Shown: positions 24,226 through 34,561, counted from the stretch's first letter. The stretch is DNA of 64,000 bases from Candidatus Melainabacteria bacterium (GCA_012965515.1 DTSE01000164.1:1-64000); one strand, 5' to 3'. The notes: generated by a model from the letters alone, not told the origin. Translations and numbers: made by a program.

Positions 24226-25176
24226 ATGACATACGAGAGCCATCGCGGTGGAGAAGTACCCACTCAACAGCCCGCACCTCAACTCAATTTGCTTGATGTG
24301 AACAGCAATCGCAATTCCAATCGTAACGATAACACCAATAACAATCGCAACGACAATCGCAACGACAATACATTGATTAACGCACCGCGTCAGGATGTCC
24401 GAGTAAATACAGGACCAACAACGTCTGATTCGCGCTCCAGTGCCGTTTCCGGATCTTCATCGAGCTCTGATGCCCGAGGCGGTTCCGCACAAATCAATGA
24501 CAATCGTACTGAAAACGTCAAATATTATGGTGGCAGCGCTACTGCACCGAATGTCTATGCCAGCGGCTTTTGCAGTGAAGGCGGAAGCACTGGAGTTTAC
24601 GTTCTAGGATTTGGTGTGAGTGGTGGCAAAACCACCCTCAATCAGGAATGTCTCAAGAAAGAAGATTTCCAGCGCACAATGCAACAGGTCTGCAAAGCGA
24701 GCGACGAACATGCGATGGTTGCGTTGCAGTCATTTCAGCTAGAACTGCAGGCTGGCAATCAGTTGGGAACCAATCCCTATGCACCTGGCGTCGGCGCCGG
24801 TGCACGCAGAATCGCTAACGCCAAGGCTGAAGTTTCACTTCAATTGGATAGCGTCTGTTCCACCTTGGCGAACAGTGCCGATGCAACCATGGACTCAATG
24901 AAGAAGTTGGGTCTGGATAAGCCAATCATCATTCCTGCGCAAGCAAGTAACGCCGCTGATCAAAGGCTGATTGACGAAGCCGTCGCCCAAAAACTAGAAG
25001 AATTCAACAACCGTGTCACGAAGGTTGAGCAGAGATCGACTGAGGTGAATGTCACCACCATTAACGTATTGCCGGAGCCACCAAAACCTGTACATCGTCC
25101 TCAACCAGCCAGGCCGGCAAAACCTGCGGCTCCTGCGCCTGCAGATGATTGCCCTCCCGGCGCAAAGAAGAAATAA
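24226..25176 (+). CDS. Asn-rich low-complexity protein of unknown function
   Basis: A GAGGAAA site 5 bases upstream favours the ATG at 24226 over the longer start at 24148, giving 316 residues. I recognise no family. Residues about 25-50 are a low-complexity Asn/Arg/Asp tract (NSNRNSNRNDNTNNN and similar), and a Ser-rich segment follows. The middle (FCSEGGSTGVYVLGFGVSGGKT) is Gly-rich and strand-like; the C-terminal third is helical and ends in a Pro/Ala tail. There is no signal peptide. It is 24 bases upstream of a LysM-containing gene, and the two probably form an operon. Confidence 0.65.
   Translation: MTYESHRGGEVPTQQPAPQLNLLDVNSNRNSNRNDNTNNNRNDNRNDNTLINAPRQDVRVNTGPTTSDSRSSAVSGSSSSSDARGGSAQINDNRTENVKYYGGSATAPNVYASGFCSEGGSTGVYVLGFGVSGGKTTLNQECLKKEDFQRTMQQVCKASDEHAMVALQSFQLELQAGNQLGTNPYAPGVGAGARRIANAKAEVSLQLDSVCSTLANSADATMDSMKKLGLDKPIIIPAQASNAADQRLIDEAVAQKLEEFNNRVTKVEQRSTEVNVTTINVLPEPPKPVHRPQPARPAKPAAPAPADDCPPGAKKK
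24298..24375 (+). repeat. Asn-codon repeat tract
   Basis: AACAGCAATCGC, AACGATAACACC, AACAATCGC and AACGACAATCGC are related short units repeated in frame. They encode the Asn/Arg/Asp tract of the gene starting at 24226. Units are imperfect, so length variation between strains is likely but cannot be seen here. Confidence 0.6.
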
Positions 25177-25200
25177 CTGGCGACAATTGAGGAATTTTCG

Positions 25201-25965
25201 ATGAGACATGTGGAGTATTCTGGTGCCGATTTCGATCGGCATCAGACGGAACAAAGGAGCGAAACAAATGGGCTTGGTATCGAAGCTCTCAGGCTCCTGG
25301 ATCAGAAGGCAGCACGAAACATAAATGAAAAGGATGGCTGGGCTCCCGCGTCAGTCCTGGATTCTTCTGGAAAGAAGGTCTACGCTAGTTGGGCTGCAGA
25401 AATTCTTGACGCGAAGCAATACACGGTGAGAGCGGGTGACAGTCTCTATCAAGTCGCCAGACGTTCGCTGGGTGTAACTGGTAAGCCCGATGCAACTCAA
25501 GCCGAAATCAAGCGTGAGATGAATCGCATCACAGAGCTGAATAAGAAGGATTTTCCGGAATTGAAGAAAGGTCGGGTCTGCGAAGGCGCGACGCTCATTC
25601 TTGAAGCACCAAAAGTCCTGCCTGCGACGCAAGTAGAAGCCACATCCGCCTCCCGCAATGATGTGTCTTCTGATTCTTTGCCTCCGGCGCGTAATGGGGA
25701 TTGCGTGCCGAAGGCAAGAGTCGCAGTTAAGGATGCGGTTGTGCATGCTGAAAAATGCGACAACTTCGAACTGTTCGAAAATGGGATAGCTGTTGTCAGA
25801 CCGGGCGCTGATGTTATCGTCAATTCCGGTGGAAGAGCTTTTGTCTTCGGCGGACGAGTCTCCGCTCGGGTCGGTGCCACAGTTATCGCTGTCGGCGGAG
25901 ATGTAGATGCACAGCCGGGTTCTAGGGTTAGATATGTGACCGATACGCGAGCGACATTCAGGTAA
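25201..25965 (+). CDS. LysM-domain protein with a beta-solenoid-like C-terminus
   Basis: A GAGGA site precedes the ATG. The 254-residue protein has an N-terminal helical region, then a LysM domain at about 77-138 (YTVRAGDSLYQVARRSLGV to GATLILEAP). It is stretched by an insert, as in other LysM motifs with a longer second helix. The last ~70 residues repeat short strands rich in Gly and Val (VVRPGADVIVNSGG, AFVFGGRVSARVGATVIAVGG), like bactofilin or other right-handed solenoids. There is no signal peptide although LysM binds peptidoglycan, so either export is non-classical or the domain has another ligand. It follows the Asn-rich gene by 24 bases. Confidence 0.75.
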   Translation: MRHVEYSGADFDRHQTEQRSETNGLGIEALRLLDQKAARNINEKDGWAPASVLDSSGKKVYASWAAEILDAKQYTVRAGDSLYQVARRSLGVTGKPDATQAEIKREMNRITELNKKDFPELKKGRVCEGATLILEAPKVLPATQVEATSASRNDVSSDSLPPARNGDCVPKARVAVKDAVVHAEKCDNFELFENGIAVVRPGADVIVNSGGRAFVFGGRVSARVGATVIAVGGDVDAQPGSRVRYVTDTRATFR

Positions 25966-26028
25966 TAGGCTGGCAAATTCCTGAACTTTTCTCTTTGCAT
26001 ACTAGCGATCACCTGATACGCTTTTGCC

Positions 26029-28122
26029 ATGCAAGAAACTAGTCATGAATTCAAGCCTTATATCGCGTCGGAAGAAAACGTCAAAGAACTCACGCCGAGA
26101 GCGATTATTCTCGGGTGTCTGTTCGGAGTTCTTTTTGGTGCAGCATCGGTTTACCTCGCATTAAAAGCTGGTCTTACCGTATCTGCCTCGATTCCGGTTG
26201 CCGTTCTGGCAATATCGCTTGGTCGCAAATTGCTCAAGACGACCATACTTGAAAACAACATTATTCAGACGACCGCTTCAGCTGGTGAGTCGATAGCTTC
26301 AGGTGTCGTCTTCACTCTTACCGGCTTTCTATTTCTCAGCGTGACCGACAAAGGCGAAAGTGTCGGTGCACCGTTTTTCGATTACTGGACTATTTTTATT
26401 CTTGCTGCTCTTGGTGGCATTCTCGGCACGCTGATGATGATCCCACTCAGGCGATCATTGATCGTTAAAGAGCATGGCAATCTTCCATATCCGGAAGGCA
26501 CCGCATGCGGTTCTGTGTTAATTGCCGGAGAAAAAGGTGGAAGCTCCGCCAAGACCGCCTATTTAGGTCTTGGTTTTGCAATGTTGTACGCATTTCTACA
26601 GCACGTACTGCATGTCATCGCTGAAACGCCTACGTACGTGACAAAGCAAACGAACAAGTTCTTTCCGTCGGCAACAGTCAATGGAGAAATTACACCCGAG
26701 TATATGGGTGTTGGATATATTGTCGGATTTAGAATCGCCGGATGTTTGGTCGCAGGTGGAGTTCTTGCTTGGCTCGGTCTGATTCCACTTCTCGCCAGCC
26801 TCGTGCCGATGGATGTCATCGCGCAGCAATTGGTAAAACTAGGAAATTTACAGAGTTTGAATGCTGTAGGTGGTCCTGGTAATTGGGATCCCGCAACGCA
26901 TACATTTGCAAATACTGCTGAAGCCGTTTATCGCGCATACGTACGCCAGATTGGTGCAGGCGCTGTTGCGGCAGGTGGTTTCTTCACTCTTTTGAAAACT
27001 ATTCCGACGATTATCTCTTCGTTTAGAGATAGTTTGGGTTCATTTAAAACTGATGGTAGCGCCGGAGCTGTTTCCCGCGTAGACAACGATTTGTCCGTCA
27101 AAACAGTGCTTATTGGCTCTTTGGTTCTTGTCGCTTTGATGGTGGCACTGCCGCAAATTCCAGGTGATTCCATTTTGCAGAAGCTTCTCATCGGTGTTTT
27201 AGTAATCATCTTTGGTTTTTTCTTTGTCACGGTCTCCAGCAGAATCGTCGGTTTGATTGGTTCAAGCTCCAACCCGATTTCCGGCATGACGATTGCTACT
27301 CTAATGGCGACATCGCTTGTGTTCATCGCTTTTGGCTTGACTGGACACCTATATGAACCGATGGTGCTGGTCGTTGGTGGCATCGTTTGTATTGCCGCAG
27401 CAAATGGTGGCGCTACGTCTCAAGACTTGAAGACCGGATACATTGTTGGTGCCACACCGAGAAATCAGCAGCTTTGTCTTTTCATTGGCGCTGTTGTTGC
27501 TTCTATTGTTATTGGTTTGACGGTCAAGATGCTCGATCACCCGTCGCCTGATATGGTGGCAAAAGGAATTGTTCACGCGATTGGCAGTGACAAGTTTCCC
27601 GCACCTCAAGGAACATTGATGGCGACTCTCATCAAAGGAATGTTGTCGTTCAACCTTGATTGGAATTTCGTTTTGGTTGGTGTTTTCCTTGCCACCACCA
27701 TGGAACTTTGCGGTGTCAATGCATTGAACTTTGCAGTAGGTGCTTATCTTCCCTTGTCTACGACTCTTCCAATATTTGTCGGAGGGGTGATCAAGAAATT
27801 TGTAGAAATCACTGCGAAACGCAAAGGCGAACATTCGGCTGATGACGAATTGGGCAGCGGCAGTTTGTTTGCCACCGGTCTCGTTGCAGGCGGTGCACTT
27901 GCTGGCGTGATTGTGGCACTGCTTTCGATACCAGAGCCGATCTACAAATTTCTGCAGTCAGTCAGTTGCGAGCACACACTCACGCAGTTGCTAGGTGAGC
28001 AAGGCTATCAACTTGCCGGTGTAATATTCTTCGCGCTAATGGGTTTTACTCTCTATCGAGTGGCGACTGCAAAGCCTGAAGAACCGCCCGCAGAGAATAA
28101 ACCTGAAGCTGCTGCCGCATAG
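26029..28122 (+). CDS. OPT-family oligopeptide transporter
   Basis: The 697-residue protein is a polytopic membrane protein with about 14-16 hydrophobic segments. It carries family hallmarks: LTPRAIILGCLFGVLFG at the N-terminus, NNIIQTTASAGESIASG, and NLPYPEGTACGSVL. These place it in the bacterial OPT family (TIGR00728/00733-type), which imports oligopeptides by proton symport. A charged C-terminal tail (KPEEPPAENK) is cytoplasmic. It is monocistronic. The ribosome-binding site is weak, so the start rests on family alignment. Confidence 0.92.
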   Translation: MQETSHEFKPYIASEENVKELTPRAIILGCLFGVLFGAASVYLALKAGLTVSASIPVAVLAISLGRKLLKTTILENNIIQTTASAGESIASGVVFTLTGFLFLSVTDKGESVGAPFFDYWTIFILAALGGILGTLMMIPLRRSLIVKEHGNLPYPEGTACGSVLIAGEKGGSSAKTAYLGLGFAMLYAFLQHVLHVIAETPTYVTKQTNKFFPSATVNGEITPEYMGVGYIVGFRIAGCLVAGGVLAWLGLIPLLASLVPMDVIAQQLVKLGNLQSLNAVGGPGNWDPATHTFANTAEAVYRAYVRQIGAGAVAAGGFFTLLKTIPTIISSFRDSLGSFKTDGSAGAVSRVDNDLSVKTVLIGSLVLVALMVALPQIPGDSILQKLLIGVLVIIFGFFFVTVSSRIVGLIGSSSNPISGMTIATLMATSLVFIAFGLTGHLYEPMVLVVGGIVCIAAANGGATSQDLKTGYIVGATPRNQQLCLFIGAVVASIVIGLTVKMLDHPSPDMVAKGIVHAIGSDKFPAPQGTLMATLIKGMLSFNLDWNFVLVGVFLATTMELCGVNALNFAVGAYLPLSTTLPIFVGGVIKKFVEITAKRKGEHSADDELGSGSLFATGLVAGGALAGVIVALLSIPEPIYKFLQSVSCEHTLTQLLGEQGYQLAGVIFFALMGFTLYRVATAKPEEPPAENKPEAAAA

Positions 28123-28160
28123 GTTCGATGACAATCCAATGCGACTCTAGTCTGGTCGTC

Positions 28161-28202
28161 AGTAAAAAAGGAAATCGGAACACCGAATCAGGTGTCCCGA
28201 TT
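28161..28202 (-). terminator. Rho-independent terminator of the reverse-strand gene at 28230-28517
   Basis: Read on the reverse strand, AATCGG and ACACC pair with GGTGT and CCGATT (28173-28202) around a GAATCA loop, with a single mismatch. A T-tract follows, from the A-run at 28164-28169. The forward side lacks a T-tract, so it serves the reverse gene. Confidence 0.75.
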
Positions 28203-28229
28203 ATCTAAAGTTGAAAACCGAACGGACGA

Positions 28230-28517
28230 TTACCAGATGAATTGAGCTTTCTGGTCGCCGCTTACGAATTGAAAGCCGAACTGTTCAATTTCGCTGGGAT
28301 CGGCGTTGAAGAACTCAACAACATGAACATCTTTCTTCGAAACCGGAAGCGGAGCGCCAACGGAACGGAAGAGTTCGATAGTTTTCTTGGTGTCCAGAAC
28401 TACTTGAGTGGAGCGGCGATCATCGCCGTAAAAGGTTACGGAAGCCATCCAGCCTTCGTTGGCTTGACGCTTGATTTGAACGATTCCACGAGTTCCTACT
28501 TTTGATGCCGTGATCAT
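28230..28517 (-). CDS. Small conserved-looking protein of unknown function
   Basis: A GGAG site about 7 bases upstream selects the ATG ending at 28517, giving 95 residues instead of the 126 of the longest frame. No family is recognised. The composition is that of a small soluble alpha/beta protein (strands around IVQIKRQ and WMASVTFYG, then helices). It has its own terminator (28161-28202) and a plausible promoter (28645-28674), so it looks like an independently expressed gene rather than a chance frame. Confidence 0.6.
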   Translation of the reverse strand: MITASKVGTRGIVQIKRQANEGWMASVTFYGDDRRSTQVVLDTKKTIELFRSVGAPLPVSKKDVHVVEFFNADPSEIEQFGFQFVSGDQKAQFIW

Positions 28518-28644
28518 GATTGACTCCAGGTTTCTTGGCGGGTTGCTTAATGGGTTTCCGAGACGAAATACGCGCCACTCAGGAGGTGGCTGTTCTCTAC
28601 TACATGGCAAAGAGGGGCAATCATAAGCTAGAACCTAGAACCGG

Positions 28645-28674
28645 TATATATTTTCAGTCTTAGGTCCTTGACAA
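28645..28674 (-). promoter_or_regulatory. Putative sigma-70-type promoter
   Basis: On the reverse strand TTGTCA (28669-28674) and TATATA (28645-28650) are separated by 18 bases. It would drive the gene starting at 28517 with a leader of roughly 120 bases. The rest of the 385-base gap 28518-28902 holds no supported gene. Confidence 0.4.
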
Positions 28675-28902
28675 ACTTAATATTGTTGCGAGAAATCTGG
28701 GCAATTTCAAAAGAACTCACTTGCTTGTCAAGTAGGCGGGGCGCATTGCCGTCATTGCCTTTTCGGATTTATGCAGTCTTGTGCGTTTCGCTGTAGTAAA
28801 CCATTTCTGTTTACAACCAATCGGAAGAATGTATTAACGCTCTGGTGGACCTGATCCGATGCGTTCGAAATCGGCCGGAGCATGTACGTCCAGCCGGCAA
28901 TT

Positions 28903-30534
28903 CTACTCAGGCATAACTGAGTGGACACAGGTGACAGCTAGTGAGCCGTCTCCCACTGCAAACCCCACTCGTTTTGTAGAGCCGGAGCGAATGTCTCCAG
29001 CTGCAAGCAATCGCGGCACTGAAGTTTCTAATGCGCATGGCATGCGATCTTTCACCGTCCATTTCCCGGACTGTGCGGCGTCAGATCCCGTGAGGATAAA
29101 GCCGTCCTCGTCTCGTGCAACATCGGAGGGCAGCCAGGTTGCGCCTGGTTCTGCGCCGATGAAGACGAACACCGCTTTGACTTCGAGCTTGCTTTCTTGT
29201 CCGTTTCCATTAACCAGGTCGACACTGTCGATCAAGTATTCACCGCCGTTTACGCGTGATATTTTTGTGTTTTCGTGAACTTTGATATTTTTGGTGGCAT
29301 GGATTCGTTGGCACAGGTACTCGGACATACTCGGTCCGAATTTCCCGCGGCAAAGCACATGTACTGTCCTCGACGGGCAGCATTCCGCTAGATACATGGC
29401 TGCCTGTCCTGCGGAATTTCCGGCGCCGACTACAGCAACGTCCTGAGTGTCATGCAGCATGACTTCGACGTTCGTGCAGGCGTAATAGACCCCTGCGCGC
29501 TCATAGTTGGATGCGTTGATTGCGTCCAGTTTTCTCCATGTGACACCGGTTGCAATAAGAACTGTTTTTGCCGTGATTACGGCGCCGCAATCGAGTGTGA
29601 GTTCGTGCGGATCTTTTGCAGTTTTTCCTGCAGTGAATTTTTCAACCCTAGTAGGGGCAATCAATTGTGCGCCAAACTTGACCATTTGCAATACGCCGCG
29701 CATCGCAAGCTCTGTTCCCGACAAACCTGAAGGAAAGCCGATGAAGTTTTCGATTTTTGACGACCCGCCGGCTTGCCCGCCCGGGCCAAGCTTGTCCAAT
29801 ACCAGCGTGTTCAGACCTTCTGATGCGGCATAAACCGCTGCCGCAAGTCCTGCTGGACCGGCACCGACAATCGCTAAATCTACGCTCTGGCTTGGGCATT
29901 CATGCCATAGTCCGCATTCGTAGGCCAAGTCCTGAAGATCTGGACGAACCAAAACGCTGCCGTCCGGTTTTTGAACGATTGGAAATTCACCGTATCTTCG
30001 AATCGCTGCTTGGCCAATATCTGTGTCCTTGTCGTACCACGTGAAAGGTACGAAATTCTTGTGCATAAATTCGCGTAAAAGAGTGGTGTCACTGCAAAGT
30101 CCGCATCCGATGATTCTGAAACCGATTTTTCCGGTTTGGTTGAGTAGCTCTCTGCGCATCTGAAAAGCGACCAGAAGTTTTTCTGAAAGATGCGGAATTT
30201 TGATCATCACTTCTTTCAAACGATCGCGGTGTACACGCAATAAGTGAGTTTTGCCGCGAGCTACACCGGTAACGATAGGTGGACGGCGAATAATGATGTC
30301 GATGTCTCCGGAGAATCCTCCGACTTCGTGTACTGCTACAACCTTATGGTCATCGCTCGGATTCTGGATCTCGAGAGCTCCTGATTTGACCACGAAAAGG
30401 TCTGCATCGGCCTGTCCGGCGCGAAATGCTTGCTCGCCGTCTTCGAGATAGGTGCAAACTGCCATTGGCTGCAGCAGTTCTAACTCCTCTGCAGTCAACT
30501 TTGGAAACGCATGCTCGAGTGTCGCTGAGACCAT
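28903..30534 (-). CDS. Cyclic-nucleotide-binding/glutaredoxin-like/thioredoxin-reductase-like fusion
   Basis: A GGGGTGA site selects the ATG ending at 30534, giving 543 residues. Order of domains: a cNMP-binding beta-barrel (about 10-130), a thioredoxin/glutaredoxin-like domain (about 137-215) with a CGLC pair (C144, C147), then a thioredoxin-reductase-like FAD/NAD(P) module (from 218) with VGAGPAG and VVGAGNSAG and the C-terminal AAGDIR FAD motif. The active-site CxxC of thioredoxin reductase is missing: YYACTNVE keeps one Cys (C353). The CGLC pair of the middle domain might take over redox chemistry. The cNMP domain suggests allosteric control. It is divergent from phosphoglucomutase. Confidence 0.88.
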   Translation of the reverse strand: MVSATLEHAFPKLTAEELELLQPMAVCTYLEDGEQAFRAGQADADLFVVKSGALEIQNPSDDHKVVAVHEVGGFSGDIDIIIRRPPIVTGVARGKTHLLRVHRDRLKEVMIKIPHLSEKLLVAFQMRRELLNQTGKIGFRIIGCGLCSDTTLLREFMHKNFVPFTWYDKDTDIGQAAIRRYGEFPIVQKPDGSVLVRPDLQDLAYECGLWHECPSQSVDLAIVGAGPAGLAAAVYAASEGLNTLVLDKLGPGGQAGGSSKIENFIGFPSGLSGTELAMRGVLQMVKFGAQLIAPTRVEKFTAGKTAKDPHELTLDCGAVITAKTVLIATGVTWRKLDAINASNYERAGVYYACTNVEVMLHDTQDVAVVGAGNSAGQAAMYLAECCPSRTVHVLCRGKFGPSMSEYLCQRIHATKNIKVHENTKISRVNGGEYLIDSVDLVNGNGQESKLEVKAVFVFIGAEPGATWLPSDVARDEDGFILTGSDAAQSGKWTVKDRMPCALETSVPRLLAAGDIRSGSTKRVGFAVGDGSLAVTCVHSVMPE

Positions 30535-30842
30535 AATTTCACCCCAAAGGCAGTGGGCGCGTCGGTGTCTTCGCCTGATGTCGGCTACCGTGCCGCGTAT
30601 CATCCAGCATTATGACAGACCCTGTGCCGCTTCGTGCGGACTTTTAAGTATCCTATTGGTTGCTTGTATGTTTTTGGAACACCTTGCAGGTAGCCGTTTC
30701 GACGGCAGTAGGGCTTTTCTGACCAGGTCTCTCTCGATACTGAACGGTAAAGTTTTTCTTGACAAGTAGATGTCTAGCCTATCTCTAGCTATGATATGCA
30801 GCTAGTTTTCCATATTTTCGATGAATATCTAGGAGATATCAC

Positions 30843-32495
30843 ATGCTCAGCCCGTTAGCAGGCAAACCAGCCCCTCGAGAACTGCTCGTCAATGTGCCTC
30901 GCCTCATCACGACCTATTACAGTGAAAAGCCGGACGTTAACGTTGCCAGCGAAAAGGTGGCGTTTGGAACCTCCGGGCACCGCGGCTCCGCCTTCAATCG
31001 TGCTTTCAACGAAGAGCATATCCTGGCAATCACGCAGGCTATTTGCGTCTATCGCAAAGAGCAGGGTATAACGGGGCCACTTTATCTCGGCATTGATACG
31101 CACGCTCTCTCGGAGCCGGCTTTCGCTAGCGCCATGGAAGTTCTGGCTGCTAACGAAGTCAACGTCATGATTGATAAAGACCTGGGTTACACGCCTACTC
31201 CATCAATCTCGCTGGCCATACTTACTTACAACAAGGGCCGTACAAGCGGACTTGCTGACGGAATCGTCGTAACCCCATCGCACAATCCTCCGCAGGACGG
31301 CGGATTTAAGTACAATCCGCCCAATGGTGGACCAGCAGACACGAACGTAACGGGCTGGATTGAGAAGAAGGCCAATGAGTATCTGTCAAAAGATCTTGCT
31401 GGAGTGAAGCGAGTTGGCTTCCGCCAGGCGATGGCTGCTGCTACTACGCACAGATTCGATTACATGGATTTGTATGTGCGCGAACTGGCTTCCGTCGTAG
31501 ACCTTAAGGCGATTCAAAAGTCTGGCATCAAAGCAGGTGTCGATCCGCTCGGTGGAGCTGGTGTTCACTATTGGGAAAAACTGATTGAAGTGCACAAACT
31601 TCCGATCGAGGTCGTAAACCATGTTGTCGATCCGACATTTTCGTTTATGAGCGTTGATTGGGATGGAAAGATCCGAATGGATTGCTCGTCACCATATGCG
31701 ATGGCAGGATTGATTCAGCACAGCAAGCGCTTTGACATTGCTTTTGCAAACGACACGGATCACGATCGCCACGGTATTGTTACGCCGACTGGCTTGATGA
31801 ATCCCAATCACTTCCTTTCGGTAGCAATCGACTATCTCTTCCAAAATAGAAAAGAGTGGCGCAAGGATGCAGCGATCGGGAAGACTGTTGTGAGCACTAG
31901 TCTTATTGACCGTGTCGCTCAAAGATTAGGAAGAAAACTTGTTGAGGTTCCAGTCGGCTTCAAATGGTTTGTTGACGGTTTGATCGACGGTTCGTTTGGT
32001 TTCGGTGGCGAAGAAAGTGCAGGAGCCTGCTTCCTTCGAATGGACGGCAGCGTTTGGACTACCGATAAGGACGGTATTATCCTTGCTCTTCTTGCCGCTG
32101 AGATAACCGCTGTTACAGGAAAAGATCCAGGAAAACACTACGAAGATTTGACAAAGGAATTCGGCAGACCTTATTACGCGAGAATCGATGCTGCTGCCAC
32201 TCCTGATCAAAAAGCGAAGCTGAAGAAACTCTCTCCTGATGACGTAAAAGCGAAGGAGTTTGCAGGCGAGCCAATTGTTGGCAGATTCACTAGTGCACCT
32301 GGAAACAATGAAGCGATCGGTGGGCTCAAAGTAACCACGGAAAACGGCTGGTTCGCAGCGCGTCCCTCTGGCACTGAAGATGTCTATAAGATTTATGCTG
32401 AAAGTTTCAAGAGTGAAGATCACTTGAAACAAATCCAAACCGAGGCACAGGAATTGGTGACGCAAGCTCTTTCGCCAACGGCGCAAAAAGCATAA
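30843..32495 (+). CDS. pgm: Phosphoglucomutase, alpha-D-glucose-specific
   Basis: The 550-residue protein matches the alpha-D-glucose phosphomutase (E. coli Pgm) type in length and motifs. The catalytic phosphoserine lies in [13 protein letters not shown] (Ser146), the metal-binding loop in [10 protein letters not shown], the sugar-binding loop in GGEESAG, and the phosphate-binding loop in [12 protein letters not shown]. It interconverts glucose 1-phosphate and glucose 6-phosphate for glycogen and cell-envelope sugar synthesis. An AGGAG ribosome-binding site 8 bases upstream supports the ATG. The 308-base gap before it (30535-30842) contains no supported gene. Confidence 0.95.
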   Translation: MLSPLAGKPAPRELLVNVPRLITTYYSEKPDVNVASEKVAFGTSGHRGSAFNRAFNEEHILAITQAICVYRKEQGITGPLYLGIDTHALSEPAFASAMEVLAANEVNVMIDKDLGYTPTPSISLAILTYNKGRTSGLADGIVVTPSHNPPQDGGFKYNPPNGGPADTNVTGWIEKKANEYLSKDLAGVKRVGFRQAMAAATTHRFDYMDLYVRELASVVDLKAIQKSGIKAGVDPLGGAGVHYWEKLIEVHKLPIEVVNHVVDPTFSFMSVDWDGKIRMDCSSPYAMAGLIQHSKRFDIAFANDTDHDRHGIVTPTGLMNPNHFLSVAIDYLFQNRKEWRKDAAIGKTVVSTSLIDRVAQRLGRKLVEVPVGFKWFVDGLIDGSFGFGGEESAGACFLRMDGSVWTTDKDGIILALLAAEITAVTGKDPGKHYEDLTKEFGRPYYARIDAAATPDQKAKLKKLSPDDVKAKEFAGEPIVGRFTSAPGNNEAIGGLKVTTENGWFAARPSGTEDVYKIYAESFKSEDHLKQIQTEAQELVTQALSPTAQKA

Positions 32496-32680
32496 GCTGA
32501 TTCATCCAGTAAAGCCGGTCCTGAAGTCGTTCTGCCCTACCTTTGTAGGAGCTGCGCGCTACCTCGGTATGAATATTAAATCTCTCAGGTTCGAATATCC
32601 CTCCCATGGAACCCACGGGGGTTTTTGGAGTCTACTCCGAAGAAGCCAGCAGAGGGGGTAATCCCCAGGTTAAGGGGTTG

Positions 32681-34387
32681 ATGACCATGGGAATTAAGCT
32701 CGATCCGCAGTACCTGAAGAGGTATAAGGAAATTGCGGGATTGCTAATGAAATACGGCAATTCTGATTTAGTAAAAAATGCCGGCTTGGAAGAAGCTCTA
32801 AAAGACGACGAAAACCTTTCGAAGCAAGTAAAAGGAACAGCTGAAGAACTGGCTGCGGATCTGGAGAGGTTAGGACCAGCCTATGTCAAACTCGGGCAGA
32901 TTCTATCTACACGTGGTGACTTGTTGCCGCCTCCGTACCTGCTCGCGTTGTCTAGATTGCAGGATAATTGCGAGCCGTTCAGCTTTGCTGAAGTCGAAAA
33001 AATAATTCAAACCGAACTTGGTGTCAAAATCAACAAGGCTTTTGCTGAGTTCAATTCTGAACCGCTTGCTGCCGCTTCGCTCGGGCAAATACACAAGGCG
33101 AAGATGAGAGACGGGCGTGAAGTGGCAGTAAAAGTCCAACGTCCATGCATTCGAGAACAGATACTGCAAGACCTTGAAATTTTTGCTGATGTGGCTGAGT
33201 TTTATGTGCTCCACACAGACTTAGGGAAGAAGTATGAATTCGACGTTATGGTCGATGAGTTTCGCAAATCACTTTTGGGCGAACTCGACTACCGTCAAGA
33301 AGCGCAGAATTTGGAAACTTTGCGGCGCAACGTTGCCGAGTTCGACATGATTGTGGTGCCTTACGCAATTGATGCGTTCACCACGACCAAAGTGCTGACG
33401 ATGGAGTTTATCAAAGGGAAAAAAGTAACAGGCATTACGAACTTGGAGCGGACAGAGCTGAATGGAGGCCCGCTAGCAGAGCAGATCTTCGCGGCCTACT
33501 TGAAACAAATTCTGGTAGATGGATTTTTCCATGCCGATCCGCATCCTGGAAATGTTCTTCTCACCGAGGATGAGAAAAAGATTGCCCTCATCGATCTCGG
33601 CATGGTGGCACGACTCACCCCTCGCATACAAAAACAACTCTTACAGTTGGTTATTGCGATTAGCGAAGGACGCGCCGATTCGGTAGCTAACATCGCCGTT
33701 GAAATCGGTGAGCCGAAACCGAAGTTTGACGAACAGCAGTTCCGCCATAAAGTTTCGGAACTTGTTCAGGTTGATTTAGACGCAAACATTGCCAGAATGA
33801 AAGTCGGACACGTTATCGTCGGGATAACGAAAGCCGCTGGTGAAACTGGGATACGAGTACCTGCAGAACTGACTATGCTTGGAAAAGCAATGCTTCACCT
33901 TGATGAAGTAGGGCGTTCGCTTGATCCGAATTTCGATCCGAACGCATCTGTGCGCAGAAACGCAGGTCACATTCTCGAGCAACGTTTAGTCAACGAAATT
34001 TCTCCAGGGCATTTGCTCAATACATTGATCGAAGCGAAAGATGGTTTTGAAAAGTTTCCAAGAAACATCAACAAGATAATGGATCTCGTTGCACAGAATC
34101 AGCTGTCCGTGAAGGTTATCGATGAGCCGCTGCTTGTAGATTCGTTTCAGAAGGTGGCGAACAGAATCACCCTTGGATTAGTTCTAGCTGCATTGATCAT
34201 CGGGGCATCCAACTTGATGAAAGTCCCGAGCGGATTTACGCTCTTTGGCTATCCTGGTCTGGCGATTTTACTCTTTCTTTTGGCTGCTGGTGGTGGTTTC
34301 GCTCTGGCGATTCAGATTGCATTCTACGATCAAAAGCTGCAGAAGCTTGGAGATCCAGACGTTGTTAGTCCGCTGGTTCGTAAGTAG
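32681..34387 (+). CDS. ABC1/UbiB-family atypical kinase
   Basis: From the ATG at 32681 (another at 32687, with better spacing from AAGGGG) the protein is 568 residues. The UbiB hallmarks are present: the KxGQ motif in YVKLGQILSTRGDLLP, the Ala-rich loop AAASLGQIHKA, VAVKVQRP, HADPHPGNVLL and LIDLGMVARL. Two C-terminal membrane helices (about 510-560) anchor it. Such proteins are ATPases or kinases that help quinone synthesis or handling. The longest frame (from 32606) adds residues without a ribosome-binding site. It follows pgm, separated by about 185 bases. Confidence 0.9.
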   Translation: MTMGIKLDPQYLKRYKEIAGLLMKYGNSDLVKNAGLEEALKDDENLSKQVKGTAEELAADLERLGPAYVKLGQILSTRGDLLPPPYLLALSRLQDNCEPFSFAEVEKIIQTELGVKINKAFAEFNSEPLAAASLGQIHKAKMRDGREVAVKVQRPCIREQILQDLEIFADVAEFYVLHTDLGKKYEFDVMVDEFRKSLLGELDYRQEAQNLETLRRNVAEFDMIVVPYAIDAFTTTKVLTMEFIKGKKVTGITNLERTELNGGPLAEQIFAAYLKQILVDGFFHADPHPGNVLLTEDEKKIALIDLGMVARLTPRIQKQLLQLVIAISEGRADSVANIAVEIGEPKPKFDEQQFRHKVSELVQVDLDANIARMKVGHVIVGITKAAGETGIRVPAELTMLGKAMLHLDEVGRSLDPNFDPNASVRRNAGHILEQRLVNEISPGHLLNTLIEAKDGFEKFPRNINKIMDLVAQNQLSVKVIDEPLLVDSFQKVANRITLGLVLAALIIGASNLMKVPSGFTLFGYPGLAILLFLLAAGGGFALAIQIAFYDQKLQKLGDPDVVSPLVRK

Positions 34388-34561
34388 CTGCAACTGGCAC
34401 GTCACGATACGGTCACTTTGGCGATCGATAGTATTTGGTGAGGACTTCTTCTCATCGCTACATCTTCCTAGAAAACCTGTCAGCTCTCAAACGCGATTTA
34501 CGTGTCAGCTTTGGCGAACACGTTATTGGCGCGTTCCCACTAGTATTTGAGTTGCAAGATC

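Noticed and set aside
24226-24375. CRISPR-like array in the Asn-codon repeat
   Set aside because: Units are short, in frame and imperfect, with no spacers of constant length; it is coding low complexity.
30759-30795. TTGACA and TATGAT before phosphoglucomutase as a promoter
   Set aside because: The spacing of about 25 bases is too long for a sigma-70 promoter, and no better -10 at 17 bases is present.
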